From: a virus
Strand: one strand, 5' to 3'
Virus record (IMG/VR): IMGVR_UViG_3300042894_003945
Location: 62,001-126,000 of that record
DNA: 64,000 nucleotides
Shown here: positions 53,522 through 62,955 of the stretch, in pieces
Layout: every line of letters starts with the position of its first letter
Position numbering within the stretch: position 1 is the first letter of the stretch
Made by a program: the position numbers and the translations under genes
The notes under the pieces: model-generated
Database searches by the model: none
The model's input: the letters and a program-made list of their open reading frames with translations, nothing else
What the model was told of the DNA's origin: nothing

Positions 53522-54190
53522 TTATTTGTTTTTAGTCACTGTTAATGGAACTGATATTCTTGCTCCGGAATCTCTACCTACTATTGTAATAGTAGTACTT
53601 AGTTGAGTAGCTGTTGATCCAAAAAGCGTGTCTATTCCTGTTCCTACTAGAGTGAATGAAGTTCCTATGGCTGTTTTACTAATAGCTGTGCCAGTAGTGG
53701 TGCTAAGATCTGATATTCCTAAATTGTTTACGTCTATTCCTATACCGGTAAATGTAGATAGGAGTCTAGCATCTCCTACTGTAACTACATATCCGCTAGG
53801 TTCAAACGTTGAAACGGCGCCTAAATAGTTAAGAGTTTGAGGATTTATAACATAAGACTCATTTTGTTTAATAGATATGGCGTTAGACGAGCCCTTTCCA
53901 ACAACAACTACCGGTAATTTGCTTGTACCTCTAGGGAGAGTCACAAGCTTGTATTTCATTATCTGAGTTTCGTCTGGGAAGGCTTCTAATAGCGGCATAT
54001 TTTCTATAGCCTGTCCATAGAATGCAGAACCAGACGGATGGTCTGGGTTATACAAGGTGTAATCCACCTCGTCATCTGCCATGGCAAATTGTGTAATCTG
54101 GAAAGAGCCGTCATTTCTTGCCAAAAGCTCTCTTCCTTTTTTTGTTAAAATAGCGTCTACTGTGACTACTACATTATTTAAATATCCCAT
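53522..54190 (-). CDS. Putative tail/baseplate structural protein
   Basis: A 222-residue protein. The N-terminal VTVDAILTKKGRELLARNDG, SFQITQFAMADDEVDYTLY is a pattern repeatedly seen in phage baseplate-region proteins. The C-terminal ~110 residues are beta-rich and Thr-rich. There is no enzyme motif. It follows a 45-nt gap with a promoter-like motif, so it may open a new transcript that runs into the fibre and glycan genes. Confidence 0.65.
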   Translation of the reverse strand: MGYLNNVVVTVDAILTKKGRELLARNDGSFQITQFAMADDEVDYTLYNPDHPSGSAFYGQAIENMPLLEAFPDETQIMKYKLVTLPRGTSKLPVVVVGKGSSNAISIKQNESYVINPQTLNYLGAVSTFEPSGYVVTVGDARLLSTFTGIGIDVNNLGISDLSTTTGTAISKTAIGTSFTLVGTGIDTLFGSTATQLSTTITIVGRDSGARISVPLTVTKNK

Positions 54191-54205
54191 TTCTCAAATT
54201 TGTAT

Positions 54206-54215
54206 ATATAAATAT
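54206..54215 (-). promoter_or_regulatory. Candidate phage promoter motif
   Basis: ATATTTATAT on the coding strand, 16 nt before the ATG at 54190, in the largest gap of the tail module. Confidence 0.5.
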
Positions 54216-54235
54216 GGTGCTTTAATGTTTTAAGG

Positions 54236-56416
54236 TTATGCTATAACTAATACTTTAGATAGAACTGTATCTTTCAAAGGTCCTATAATTTGTCCTATGT
54301 TCTTATTTATAGTTCCCTCCAAGTTATGAGGCAAAATTAAGGCATTTGAAGATAAACCAGCTCTTTTTTTGAAATCTAACATTATAACGGTTTCGTCAGG
54401 CAGTTTCCTGAAGAAGGCAAAGGTTGCAGGGTCTATTAGGTTTGAATTGTAAGTTCTATCCAATCTTATAGACAAAGGCCTTGTAGCAGTCCTCTGCGTT
54501 CCTATGTTTTCAATAAGGGGGTCTACCACTTCTGTTATATAAAAGTACTCTGGTTTAACAGAGTAAAACCTAGTAAACCTTACTATGTCATTTTTTTGAA
54601 ACGTAAATGGAACGTCTACGGGGGAGTATAGGTTTGCTACAGAATTTGGATTACTTATATCTTGTGGCTCAAATATAGAACTTGAGTACAAAAGGGAAGC
54701 TTCCGAACTAAAAACCAAAGTTTGATTGTCGGGATCAGTTGTAAATAAGGCCGGGGACTGTGATATTGTTTTAGTGGACAGTATGGTTACATCAGCTATC
54801 TTTTTGTCATATACCTCAAAATAGTTTTTAGAAGAGTCTCCGGTAGCCACTTCAAAGTATATATCTGAACTCCTTCTAAAAAAGCTTGTTACTTCTGCAA
54901 AGTAAAATCTTACTCTTATTTTATCATTTTGATTCAATTTTACATCTTTATCGAAAAGTTGACATCTTCCTTCATAAAAAGGAGTTATAGTCTTGCCGTT
55001 ATAAGTTCCTCCCGTAGTGTCTCCGGAAAAGTATATAAAACTATTACTTTCATCTATTAATGCACGAGTAGTTCCTGTTCTCTCTCTACCTCCTAAAGGT
55101 ATTGGAATATTAGTGGCAGAGAACCTCGTAAATCCGTAAGGAACTACATTAGCCGGATTTGAAGTGTCTAAATACTCCCACGTAGATGCGCCACTCTTTT
55201 GAACTTCAAGTATAGCTATAATTTTTACAACAGAAGGACCTTTTTCATTAGACCTTTCTCCCGCTGTTTCTGGATTTCTGGCTCTTACTTTTACAGGGAT
55301 GTCTATATTTACTGTATAGGTAGAACTTCTGGGGGCTAGATAGTAAGAATAGTTTTCAGAGCCTGCTTTAACTTCGTTTATAGTACCAGCTTGATTCAAA
55401 GATATATAACCTCCACTATTAGTCGTTGTGTCTACGGGTAAGAACCAGTCTATAGCATAATAACTTGCAGGATCAGTATTTGTTTTAAAATCTATAAATG
55501 CTAATTCTCCAAAAGTAAACGCTATTTTTCTTATGTTATTTTGGTAATCTTTATAATTACCACTTAACCAAGATCTTAAAGGCATATGATTATAAGGCCA
55601 AGCATCACTGCTTATCTTACTTAAAGACATAGCCCTATTATTAGGATCGGATAGCCCTTTTAACGTAAATGTATAACCTGTACCGCTATTGCTAGAAAAC
55701 TCAGCATTTGTGTTTCCTACTGTCTGCCATACGGATGCGGTAGTGTTTACAGCTTTTAGACCAAATCTATTTTCTACTGATTCGTTAGGGATTATATATG
55801 AGAAAACTAAATTTTCATCAGTTTCTCTAAACATAATTGGGGCGTATCTAAACCCACCTTCAAATATAGTCTTAGGACCGTCTAATGTAGCTTGGTTAGT
55901 TGGATTGTATCTATCAAACAAGGACACATATGCAATATCTCCTTTTTTGTATGTATTTTGTACTTCAAATAAGTTATTATTATTAGCAGATAATTCAACT
56001 ACAGATCCTGTATTGTCTATTAAATACTTTATGTTTACAGTGGTCTTGTCGTAGAAGTTCAGATTCGTACTGTTTATACTATTTGCAAAAGCAAATTTAC
56101 TAACTGTATAGTCTATAGCTGCTGTTTTTCCATAGGAGGTGTCTCCTTTCCAATCTATTTCTTCCAATCCTACATTAAAAAAAGATGCGCTAGTATAGAC
56201 ATTATACTTTGCACTAGTTACTTTGGACCCATCAAATCTTACCCTTGTGAATTTAGGATCTGTCTGCAAATCATCATGCATCTCAACAGGCTCTAAAACT
56301 CCGGTTTGATTCATGTTAATCTTTCTATATACATTAGAAACAAGTCCCCCAGACACATTATTAATTAATGTATTATAGTCACTACGTTCAAAAGCTGCTC
56401 TGTCTATGGTACTCAT
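54236..56416 (-). CDS. Large tail/baseplate structural protein
   Basis: A 726-residue, beta-rich protein, MSTIDRAAFERSDYNTLINN. Repeated strand patterns (ASFFNVGLEEIDWKGDTSYG, FEGGFRYAPIMFRETDENLV) and lack of enzyme motifs suggest a virion structural protein. Length and position after gp6 would fit a T4 gp7/gp8/gp10-like baseplate part, but no clear similarity is visible. It overlaps the next upstream gene by 4 nt (ATGA). Confidence 0.65.
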   Translation of the reverse strand: MSTIDRAAFERSDYNTLINNVSGGLVSNVYRKINMNQTGVLEPVEMHDDLQTDPKFTRVRFDGSKVTSAKYNVYTSASFFNVGLEEIDWKGDTSYGKTAAIDYTVSKFAFANSINSTNLNFYDKTTVNIKYLIDNTGSVVELSANNNNLFEVQNTYKKGDIAYVSLFDRYNPTNQATLDGPKTIFEGGFRYAPIMFRETDENLVFSYIIPNESVENRFGLKAVNTTASVWQTVGNTNAEFSSNSGTGYTFTLKGLSDPNNRAMSLSKISSDAWPYNHMPLRSWLSGNYKDYQNNIRKIAFTFGELAFIDFKTNTDPASYYAIDWFLPVDTTTNSGGYISLNQAGTINEVKAGSENYSYYLAPRSSTYTVNIDIPVKVRARNPETAGERSNEKGPSVVKIIAILEVQKSGASTWEYLDTSNPANVVPYGFTRFSATNIPIPLGGRERTGTTRALIDESNSFIYFSGDTTGGTYNGKTITPFYEGRCQLFDKDVKLNQNDKIRVRFYFAEVTSFFRRSSDIYFEVATGDSSKNYFEVYDKKIADVTILSTKTISQSPALFTTDPDNQTLVFSSEASLLYSSSIFEPQDISNPNSVANLYSPVDVPFTFQKNDIVRFTRFYSVKPEYFYITEVVDPLIENIGTQRTATRPLSIRLDRTYNSNLIDPATFAFFRKLPDETVIMLDFKKRAGLSSNALILPHNLEGTINKNIGQIIGPLKDTVLSKVLVIA

Positions 56417-58803
56417 AAATAAGGGTTCCTATTTTTTATTTCGAAATCAGCATACACATTTATTACAGACCCAGAAAGTTCTCCTAAATAAAAATCTCTA
56501 CCATCTTCATATCCACTTACATAAATACTGTTTGCCTCAATTTCTCCGCTCTGTATTTCTCCTTCAACATAACTATAGTTTTCAGAAACATCGGAGTCCG
56601 CTCTTTTTGCCTTAGGTCTTTCTAGTATTGGGGACTTTATTATTAAACCTGTCTGTACATTAGATCTTGCTGGGATAAAATCCTTTATCATTTTAAAAAG
56701 AGAGTTGTCAAAGAACTGTATAAGTCTTACAAAATCTTTAATATTATATTCCCTGAAATATCCGGAAGCTGAGTAGTAGTTGCGATTAAACTCTACTAAA
56801 CTTGGATAACTTGCCTTTTGATCATCCCTAGGATCTCCTATATATTTATCTATATTAAAAGAACTGCTATATAAAGAAATTATCTGATCGTTTATTTCAT
56901 TTTGAGGAGAAAATCCAGCCTCTATAAAATGAACGTCTCTAGTGAACTCATCAGTAGGATTCTCTTCTAATCTTAGAAAAGGAGATAAAACACTACCGGT
57001 TATTGTATTGTTTACTATCCTAACTTTATTGATTACGGGAGCGGAGTATACTGCATTTAATTCTGTTAACTTGTCTGATCCTCCAAATTCATTTACTGTT
57101 AATATTGACCCGGTAATTCCAAAAGTTGTTATTAAAGCTTTAAGACCTCTACTAGTTCCTCTTGACTTTAGAAGGTATGGTAGATTATGGTAAACCCTTT
57201 TTAAAATTTCTTTCTGTATATCCTGTCCTGCTACAGTGTATTGAGAAGCGCTTACCATAGTATTTAAAGAAGAACCTGTAGGCATAAAACTGCCTGATAC
57301 GGAGCTTCCTATTAAATACTCAAATATATTCTCATTACTCTTTGAGTTATATAGCTTTATGCCTAAAGAAGATAGTGCATAATAGACTAGATCTTTTGAT
57401 ATTCCTCTGTGTAAATTATTATAACTTTTCCACTGATCAGTTATAGCTTTCTCAAACAGCCATATGTTATCAAAATGCTGACCTACCATATTTAAAAACA
57501 AAGAATACCCATCATTAACAGGGTCTATTGTTATGTATTCTGGTATGGTATATATTAAATTATTTTGATTTTCTAAATCATATGCGGATGATGTATATAA
57601 TTGTCCTCCATACAGATTAGAAGATGCATCGTCACTTCCTAACCAGTTTACAACTTGAGAAGATATTGAGTTATATAAAGGATATGGCTTTACTGATCCT
57701 GACTTAGGCCAAGCAGTTGATTCTGATGCATAATATAGATAGTTCTCATAGCCGTCAAAATTTCTTACAATACTGTCTACTTTTAATTGTAAAGATTGTA
57801 TGCTTGCGCTAGAGTTAAAAGATGTATTAAAGTTAGTTGTGGATCTTATTGAAGCTATATCGGTTTGGTAAGACTCTATTAACTGTATTTTATATCTAAA
57901 ATTTAACAGTCTTTCTTTGGCCGATGAAAAATGTATAAAATTATTGTAGTCACTATAGTCTACATTTATATCAATTCCTTTCTTATTTAAAGCATTTAAT
58001 AATTCTCTGTAAGCTGTTGTAGACTGGTTTGATAGTAACTCTTCGGTGTTTACATACTCAGAAGGTTTTACAGAGCTTTGATCTACATCTATATCAAAAT
58101 TAGCCGATTTTAAAAAAGGAATCACTTCCTGTATTGGTGTGGGAGCTACCTCAACTTCGTAGGAAATAGCTTCTGATAGCTCTTCTACAAACCAAAAAGA
58201 AGATTTTAGATCAAACTCTATAGGAAGAGGTTGATACAATTTTATCAATATAGAATATGGATCAGTGTTTTTGTCTAGAGCTATATTTACTCCATTGACA
58301 AACTTATTATCTCCAAAATTTAATAAGAAATCTTTAAAGTACTGTGAGTTCTGTATTTCATAAAGAAAGTTTACAACTCCATCTTCTATAGTTAAATCTG
58401 AAAAATCATTCGTAGAAATTCTAAGTTCTTTTCTATCGTTAGATATTTCTTTTATGAAAAAAGACTTCTGATTTATGTTTACTATCTTCTTTCTGAATAC
58501 GTTAAATTGTACTATGTAAGTACCAAAAGTAAATCCTAAATCTTCAATTACGGTCTCAGGGAAAAACTGTAGTTCTTGTGTATATGTTTCCGTACCTGCT
58601 TGTAAGTCAGTTGCAGGAATTCTATACCCAGTGTAATTATATTCAGAAAATAATAAAGAATTCCCCTTTGTATAAACATGATATTCTACGTAATCTTCAG
58701 GAAGACCAAATTGTCTTATATAATCCCTAGATGATATTAGAGAACTATCTATAGTATCATATTTAGCTAAACTTTCATTTATCTTTTGTACGGAAACTAT
58801 CAT
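56413..58803 (-). CDS. Large tail/baseplate structural protein
   Basis: A 796-residue protein, MIVSVQKINESLAKYDTIDS. Mixed alpha-beta with a helical centre (TAYRELLNALNKKGIDINVD, LLKSRGTSRGLKALITTFGI) and Ser-rich C-terminal part. It may be a T4 gp7-like wedge protein by position after gp6, though this is only inference. Its ATG shares one base with the upstream stop. Confidence 0.6.
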   Translation of the reverse strand: MIVSVQKINESLAKYDTIDSSLISSRDYIRQFGLPEDYVEYHVYTKGNSLLFSEYNYTGYRIPATDLQAGTETYTQELQFFPETVIEDLGFTFGTYIVQFNVFRKKIVNINQKSFFIKEISNDRKELRISTNDFSDLTIEDGVVNFLYEIQNSQYFKDFLLNFGDNKFVNGVNIALDKNTDPYSILIKLYQPLPIEFDLKSSFWFVEELSEAISYEVEVAPTPIQEVIPFLKSANFDIDVDQSSVKPSEYVNTEELLSNQSTTAYRELLNALNKKGIDINVDYSDYNNFIHFSSAKERLLNFRYKIQLIESYQTDIASIRSTTNFNTSFNSSASIQSLQLKVDSIVRNFDGYENYLYYASESTAWPKSGSVKPYPLYNSISSQVVNWLGSDDASSNLYGGQLYTSSAYDLENQNNLIYTIPEYITIDPVNDGYSLFLNMVGQHFDNIWLFEKAITDQWKSYNNLHRGISKDLVYYALSSLGIKLYNSKSNENIFEYLIGSSVSGSFMPTGSSLNTMVSASQYTVAGQDIQKEILKRVYHNLPYLLKSRGTSRGLKALITTFGITGSILTVNEFGGSDKLTELNAVYSAPVINKVRIVNNTITGSVLSPFLRLEENPTDEFTRDVHFIEAGFSPQNEINDQIISLYSSSFNIDKYIGDPRDDQKASYPSLVEFNRNYYSASGYFREYNIKDFVRLIQFFDNSLFKMIKDFIPARSNVQTGLIIKSPILERPKAKRADSDVSENYSYVEGEIQSGEIEANSIYVSGYEDGRDFYLGELSGSVINVYADFEIKNRNPYL

Positions 58804-59144
58804 TATCTATTAGGGGTTGTTAAAGTCACTATTTGATTTTTTAGAGACACGTTCTCTTCTCTTAGGTTTCTTATCTCCTCTTCTAAATTTTCAAAATCTA
58901 TACCTATATAATCACCGCTTCTTTTTACAATCTCTAAATGAGAATTTACCGATCCGCTAGGAGGTATATCATAAAAAAGAGTGTCGTAGTCATTAAACAA
59001 CTGAGCAACGGTACTAGCCCCTGTTATGTCATCCTCTGCTGGGTTTCCATCCTGCGGTACTAGTTGTTTAAAAGAAACATCTACTACATTTGTAAATGTA
59101 TTCTTACCGTATATTTTTCTTTTTATATCGACTGCTTCAGCCAT
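58803..59144 (-). CDS. Small trimer-like coiled-coil tail protein
   Basis: A 113-residue protein. The C-terminal ~30 residues are a coiled coil (ENLEEEIRNLREENVSLKNQ), suggesting a trimeric or dimeric plug or short whisker-like part. The N-terminal part is beta-rich (NTFTNVVDVSFKQLVPQDG). It is flanked by structural genes with one-base overlaps on both sides. Confidence 0.6.
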   Translation of the reverse strand: MAEAVDIKRKIYGKNTFTNVVDVSFKQLVPQDGNPAEDDITGASTVAQLFNDYDTLFYDIPPSGSVNSHLEIVKRSGDYIGIDFENLEEEIRNLREENVSLKNQIVTLTTPNR

Positions 59145-60244
59145 TATTCAGTTACTTTAAAAAAGTATTGATCATCAAAAATTAATGTAGAACCGCTTAT
59201 TATTGTTTTAATAAGAATTTTATAATACCTCTCAGGCTCTAATCCATACATGTATACATCAAAATAATTACCTTGTAAATCTGCACTTATTTTAGTAAAA
59301 TTATTATCAAAATCAACTACTGTAACGTCACCTTTTACATCTTTTATTGAATAATAAGAACTTGAAGGTATATATTTTTGTGTATTATATATTGAAGAGG
59401 TAGCATAAGTTCTAACTGGAAACTGATCTCTTACGTTCAATCGGAACCTATGTACTTCGTATTGATTAAACTCTCCCTTATTATTAGCTAAAGAAACTCT
59501 AATATCTTGAGAAGAAACTCCTGTTATATTAGATCCTGATATTAAGTATCTAGAATCATCCCATTTAAATTCTAATACAGGGGGGTATATAGTGTTTGTA
59601 TCTCTTCCAAAATAACAAAGCTTAAATACGTAATTAGGATCAAACTCTAAAGATCCTGATAATTTTAAAATGAATCCTTGATTACTTATAGAAGATGATA
59701 GCATAGCTCTAACAGCAGGAGATACGTCTACGTTTATATCTTTATTTACATACACTCCAAAAGACTGTAAAAACTCGTACCCCGTGTACCAAGTACCTCC
59801 CCCCTTATTTGGTGGAGTGAATGAAGCAGTGACTCCTGGGGAAAAGCTTGAGGTTCGCCATGCAGAGGACCCGCTTGGTCCCATAAATTTCCAACTGGCC
59901 CCATCTGTTGGAATAGGAGAATCTCCAAACTTGCCAGTTCCCATATCCCAAGATCCGGAAATTGCAAAAACTTGAACTGTAAAATCAGAGGGAAGTCCAG
60001 TAGCATCTGCTAAATATATTTTTAAACTACTACTAAAGGACGCTGTTCTAATATAGTTAGTAATTACATCAGACATATCTGTGTCTGAAAACTTTATCAA
60101 AGACCTTGCTGCACTGGATTGTGTTTCGTAGAGGAGGCTATTATTCTTAGTCATCTCTAATATTGGATCTAAACCAGTATTGAGTGTCTGATAGTCAGAG
60201 TATAATGTTGTGTCTTTCTCAGCGAATATTTTATATACTGCCAT
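59144..60244 (-). CDS. Tail/baseplate structural protein with DNRLRE-like beta domain
   Basis: A 366-residue protein beginning MAVYKIFAEKDTTLYSDYQT. The first ~220 residues (SSAARSLIKFSDTDMSDVI, KIYLADATGLPSDFTVQVFA, DVSPAVRAML) follow the pattern of a beta-sandwich seen in the DNRLRE / CBM-like family, known from surface and phage tail proteins. The C-terminal part (RFRLNVRDQFPVRTYATSS) is a second beta domain. It follows gp6 by 10 nt. Baseplate attachment is inferred. Confidence 0.6.
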   Translation of the reverse strand: MAVYKIFAEKDTTLYSDYQTLNTGLDPILEMTKNNSLLYETQSSAARSLIKFSDTDMSDVITNYIRTASFSSSLKIYLADATGLPSDFTVQVFAISGSWDMGTGKFGDSPIPTDGASWKFMGPSGSSAWRTSSFSPGVTASFTPPNKGGGTWYTGYEFLQSFGVYVNKDINVDVSPAVRAMLSSSISNQGFILKLSGSLEFDPNYVFKLCYFGRDTNTIYPPVLEFKWDDSRYLISGSNITGVSSQDIRVSLANNKGEFNQYEVHRFRLNVRDQFPVRTYATSSIYNTQKYIPSSSYYSIKDVKGDVTVVDFDNNFTKISADLQGNYFDVYMYGLEPERYYKILIKTIISGSTLIFDDQYFFKVTE

Positions 60245-60254
60245 TTTTTATTTC

Positions 60255-62150
60255 TTAATAAGTTAATACTCTTCCGTATATGTCTGAATTAGGGTATCTA
60301 ACTTCGAATATAGATGGGTCTAAACTTGGGTATATTATATTATTTTTAGTTGCTCCTTTAATATCGTACCCGTATTGAGAATATCCATTAGCTACTCCAT
60401 ACTTATTTACCACTTCTATTTTTACAACACTCTGAACGCCTTTTATATTTCCACAACTTAGTACGTTATACAAGTCTGATAAAAGTATAGGCTGATTTAT
60501 TTGCCACTTATCTATGTTAAAATAGTCCCTTAAAGAACTTAAACAATCATTTAAAACTTCTCTGCTATTATAGGCAGGTAATACTATAATATCAAAATTT
60601 ATACCTATGTTAATATAGTAAGCATTTTTAATATTTATAGCATCTGTTAATATCTTATATTGAGATATGTAAGTCTTTAGGTTTTCTTTTACTGCTGGAG
60701 ATGCTTCTGTTAATCTTTTATTAGCATCGTAAGAAAGTACATACATACTCAACTCTAAAGGATTGTCTTCTATAAAATCGGTTGCACTGTCTATTTCTTT
60801 TAAGGATAAGTCCTGTGTTACATAAGCTTTTGATATGCTACCATATTTAGGAGGCAGACTTAGAGCTCTTATTATATGATCCTCTTTTGTTACGTTTCTT
60901 AACTGTGTAGGGAATGATGCTATAGTTCTCTGTCTTATATCTTCTACACTATCTCCTTCACCTCCTCCAGAAGAAGGCAACTCATTGTTAAAAGACAAAG
61001 TCCTTCGTATATAGGAAAGCAATCCTTGATTTAAACTTGTAGGATTTAAAGACACAGGAGTAGAGGTAACCTCATATATCTGGGAAATATCATTAGACGG
61101 GACGTTTGTTTGTGCCCCTCCTCCTATCATATATCTTACTGTTAATGTTGTGTTACTCGGTGCTAATCCATATTCTTTAGTGTAGATAAAGTTAGATGGA
61201 TCATAAGCTGTAAACATCCTATCTACAGAAGTTGGATTTCCTATACCCACATTATTAGGGTTTGGTATAATAGTAGAATCATTAGAGCTTACTATTCCTG
61301 ATCCAAATTCTAATACTAATTCATTTTTTTCATTATATCTAGATACAAATCTTCTATTTACTGTTATAAGTTTTAGTAAATAAGGTGCTGAATTATTATA
61401 TTGAGATAGTGTTGGATCATTAGCTGCATTATTTAAAACATCTTGAAATATAGTATTTTGAGCTAAGTAGGGAACTTCATACCATTTATTACCATCACTA
61501 TCTATTACGTCAAGTATCTGAATTATATTTGTATCTGGTAAAGTTACTGTGTCAAATTTTACAGCTTGTCCAAAAGTAAAATCTTGAGATTTTATAGTAC
61601 CTGCTATAGCTTTTACTTTCTTCTTTAATAGGTAATATTCAGGCTGATTAGTGGTATTGTTTATTTGAAAAACGCTTACTTCTGTAGGATCTGCTGATGA
61701 TGAGAAGCTAAAATCTACCGAATCTTGTGTTACAAAAACAGTATCAGAATTAGTAGAAGATTTTATTTTTGCTTCTTTATCAACAACTAAACAATATGAG
61801 TAGTCTGGGTTAGCTATATTAGACGCTATTATAGCAGGCACTTGTTGAAATACACTGAGTTCGGCTATAGCGGTGCTTACTACTTTAGGCCTGTAACCTA
61901 AAGAGTATGCCATGGATATTAAATTTTGTTTATCTTGGGCGTACAGGAGTAAATTTTCTTGGGTCTGTTTATCCACATAAAAAGACAGAACATCTCCAAC
62001 ATAGGATGCCATTTCAATAAACATATTTCCAGGAGTAGCCTCTGTAAAGTCGTTATAAACCTCAGGAAAATAGTTTTTGGCATACTCTATGAGAGATTCT
62101 TTAAAACTGCTAAAGTCTTTGTTAATATATTTTATGTCTCTCTGTGCCAT
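60255..62150 (-). CDS. 6: Baseplate wedge protein gp6
   Basis: A 631-residue protein of the gp6/J-like baseplate family. The N-terminus KYINKDFSSFKESLIEYAK and TPGNMFIEMASYVGDVLSFY, with NLISMAYSLGYRPK, are the classical gp6 start. The middle has EDIRQRTIASFPTQLRNVTK and EDHIIRALSLPPKYGSI, as in T4-like baseplate J domains. gp6 forms the ring joining the six wedges. Its ATG shares one base with the gp25 stop, the same gene order as in T4-like phages. Confidence 0.92.
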   Translation of the reverse strand: MAQRDIKYINKDFSSFKESLIEYAKNYFPEVYNDFTEATPGNMFIEMASYVGDVLSFYVDKQTQENLLLYAQDKQNLISMAYSLGYRPKVVSTAIAELSVFQQVPAIIASNIANPDYSYCLVVDKEAKIKSSTNSDTVFVTQDSVDFSFSSSADPTEVSVFQINNTTNQPEYYLLKKKVKAIAGTIKSQDFTFGQAVKFDTVTLPDTNIIQILDVIDSDGNKWYEVPYLAQNTIFQDVLNNAANDPTLSQYNNSAPYLLKLITVNRRFVSRYNEKNELVLEFGSGIVSSNDSTIIPNPNNVGIGNPTSVDRMFTAYDPSNFIYTKEYGLAPSNTTLTVRYMIGGGAQTNVPSNDISQIYEVTSTPVSLNPTSLNQGLLSYIRRTLSFNNELPSSGGGEGDSVEDIRQRTIASFPTQLRNVTKEDHIIRALSLPPKYGSISKAYVTQDLSLKEIDSATDFIEDNPLELSMYVLSYDANKRLTEASPAVKENLKTYISQYKILTDAINIKNAYYINIGINFDIIVLPAYNSREVLNDCLSSLRDYFNIDKWQINQPILLSDLYNVLSCGNIKGVQSVVKIEVVNKYGVANGYSQYGYDIKGATKNNIIYPSLDPSIFEVRYPNSDIYGRVLTY

Positions 62151-62548
62151 TAGGTTATTTGTATTAATATAGAGTCAGCATTATTATTTATCGAATAATT
62201 AAGCTTTATGTTTAAAAGATTTCTATCATAATCAGGAGAAAAGTCTAAAGCATTAACTGTTATCATAGGAAAATAAATTCCAAGATTGCTTAGTAAAATG
62301 TCTCTTGCATCCGTAAAATCAGAAAGTTGATCGAAAAGAAGCTTTCTTAAATCAGCTCCAAACTCAGGATTAAACACCCTCTCTCCTTTATTGGTAAGCA
62401 GGTAGTTTGTCAAGTTACTTTTTATCTGATCTTTTGTTGTGTAGTTAGTAGTGAATACGTTAAAATCGTTGAATGGTAATCTTATACCTATCCCCCTATT
62501 AGGGTTCCTATCGGAAGCAGTCGTTGTATATGTTACCCTTCTCCTCAT
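62150..62548 (-). CDS. 25: Baseplate wedge protein gp25
   Basis: A 132-residue protein of the gp25/GpW family. The conserved TNYLLTNKGERVFNPEFGAD with LRKLLFDQLSD is the classic gp25 signature, including the G-E-R core. gp25 joins the sheath base to gp6 and is the most conserved baseplate protein of contractile tails. Length fits T4 gp25 (132 residues). It precedes gp6 as expected. Confidence 0.95.
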   Translation of the reverse strand: MRRRVTYTTTASDRNPNRGIGIRLPFNDFNVFTTNYTTKDQIKSNLTNYLLTNKGERVFNPEFGADLRKLLFDQLSDFTDARDILLSNLGIYFPMITVNALDFSPDYDRNLLNIKLNYSINNNADSILIQIT

Positions 62549-62549
62549 G

Positions 62550-62930
62550 TTATCCTACTCTATTTTTAAGTTCTTTCCAAGCTATTGAGTCTTTTTTCAT
62601 GAAAGGTATAGGTGCGTCTATGTTTGGCAAAGCCCCATTTGTAGACATTTGCATTGCCGCCTCTTCAGACATTCTAGGTATCTGCGCTGGTCTTTGGAAA
62701 TCCGAACCTACTGCTTCTCTAAGCTTTGCCTTAAATTCATCAGGAGATTGTATTACTTGCTGGGTTGATACGCCCCTTCCTTCTTTTATAGACTTGGCTA
62801 AAAGCATTTTAACTTCTTTTAAGTCTTTTTTGAAAGAAGTCTCCATTTCTTCCTTAATTGCTTCTTTTACAGCAGATTTTACAGCCTCTTTCATAAGCTC
62901 CTTAAAGAGGATTAATTCATCTTGTGTCAT
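62550..62930 (-). CDS. Small helical protein of unknown function, tail module
   Basis: A 126-residue protein. Residues 1-60 are a charged amphipathic helix (LILFKELMKEAVKSAVKEAI) likely to form a coiled coil. The C-terminal half is less ordered (RPAQIPRMSEEAAMQM). There is no enzyme motif. It precedes gp25 with junction TAACATG and has a promoter-like motif just upstream. Structural or assembly role inferred from place. Confidence 0.6.
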   Translation of the reverse strand: MTQDELILFKELMKEAVKSAVKEAIKEEMETSFKKDLKEVKMLLAKSIKEGRGVSTQQVIQSPDEFKAKLREAVGSDFQRPAQIPRMSEEAAMQMSTNGALPNIDAPIPFMKKDSIAWKELKNRVG

Positions 62931-62932
62931 AT

Positions 62933-62942
62933 TAATAAATAT
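62933..62942 (-). promoter_or_regulatory. Candidate promoter motif (variant)
   Basis: Coding strand ATATTTATTA, two bases off the consensus, 3 nt before the ATG at 62930. Confidence 0.4.
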
Positions 62943-62955
62943 TTAAGTGGGGAAT

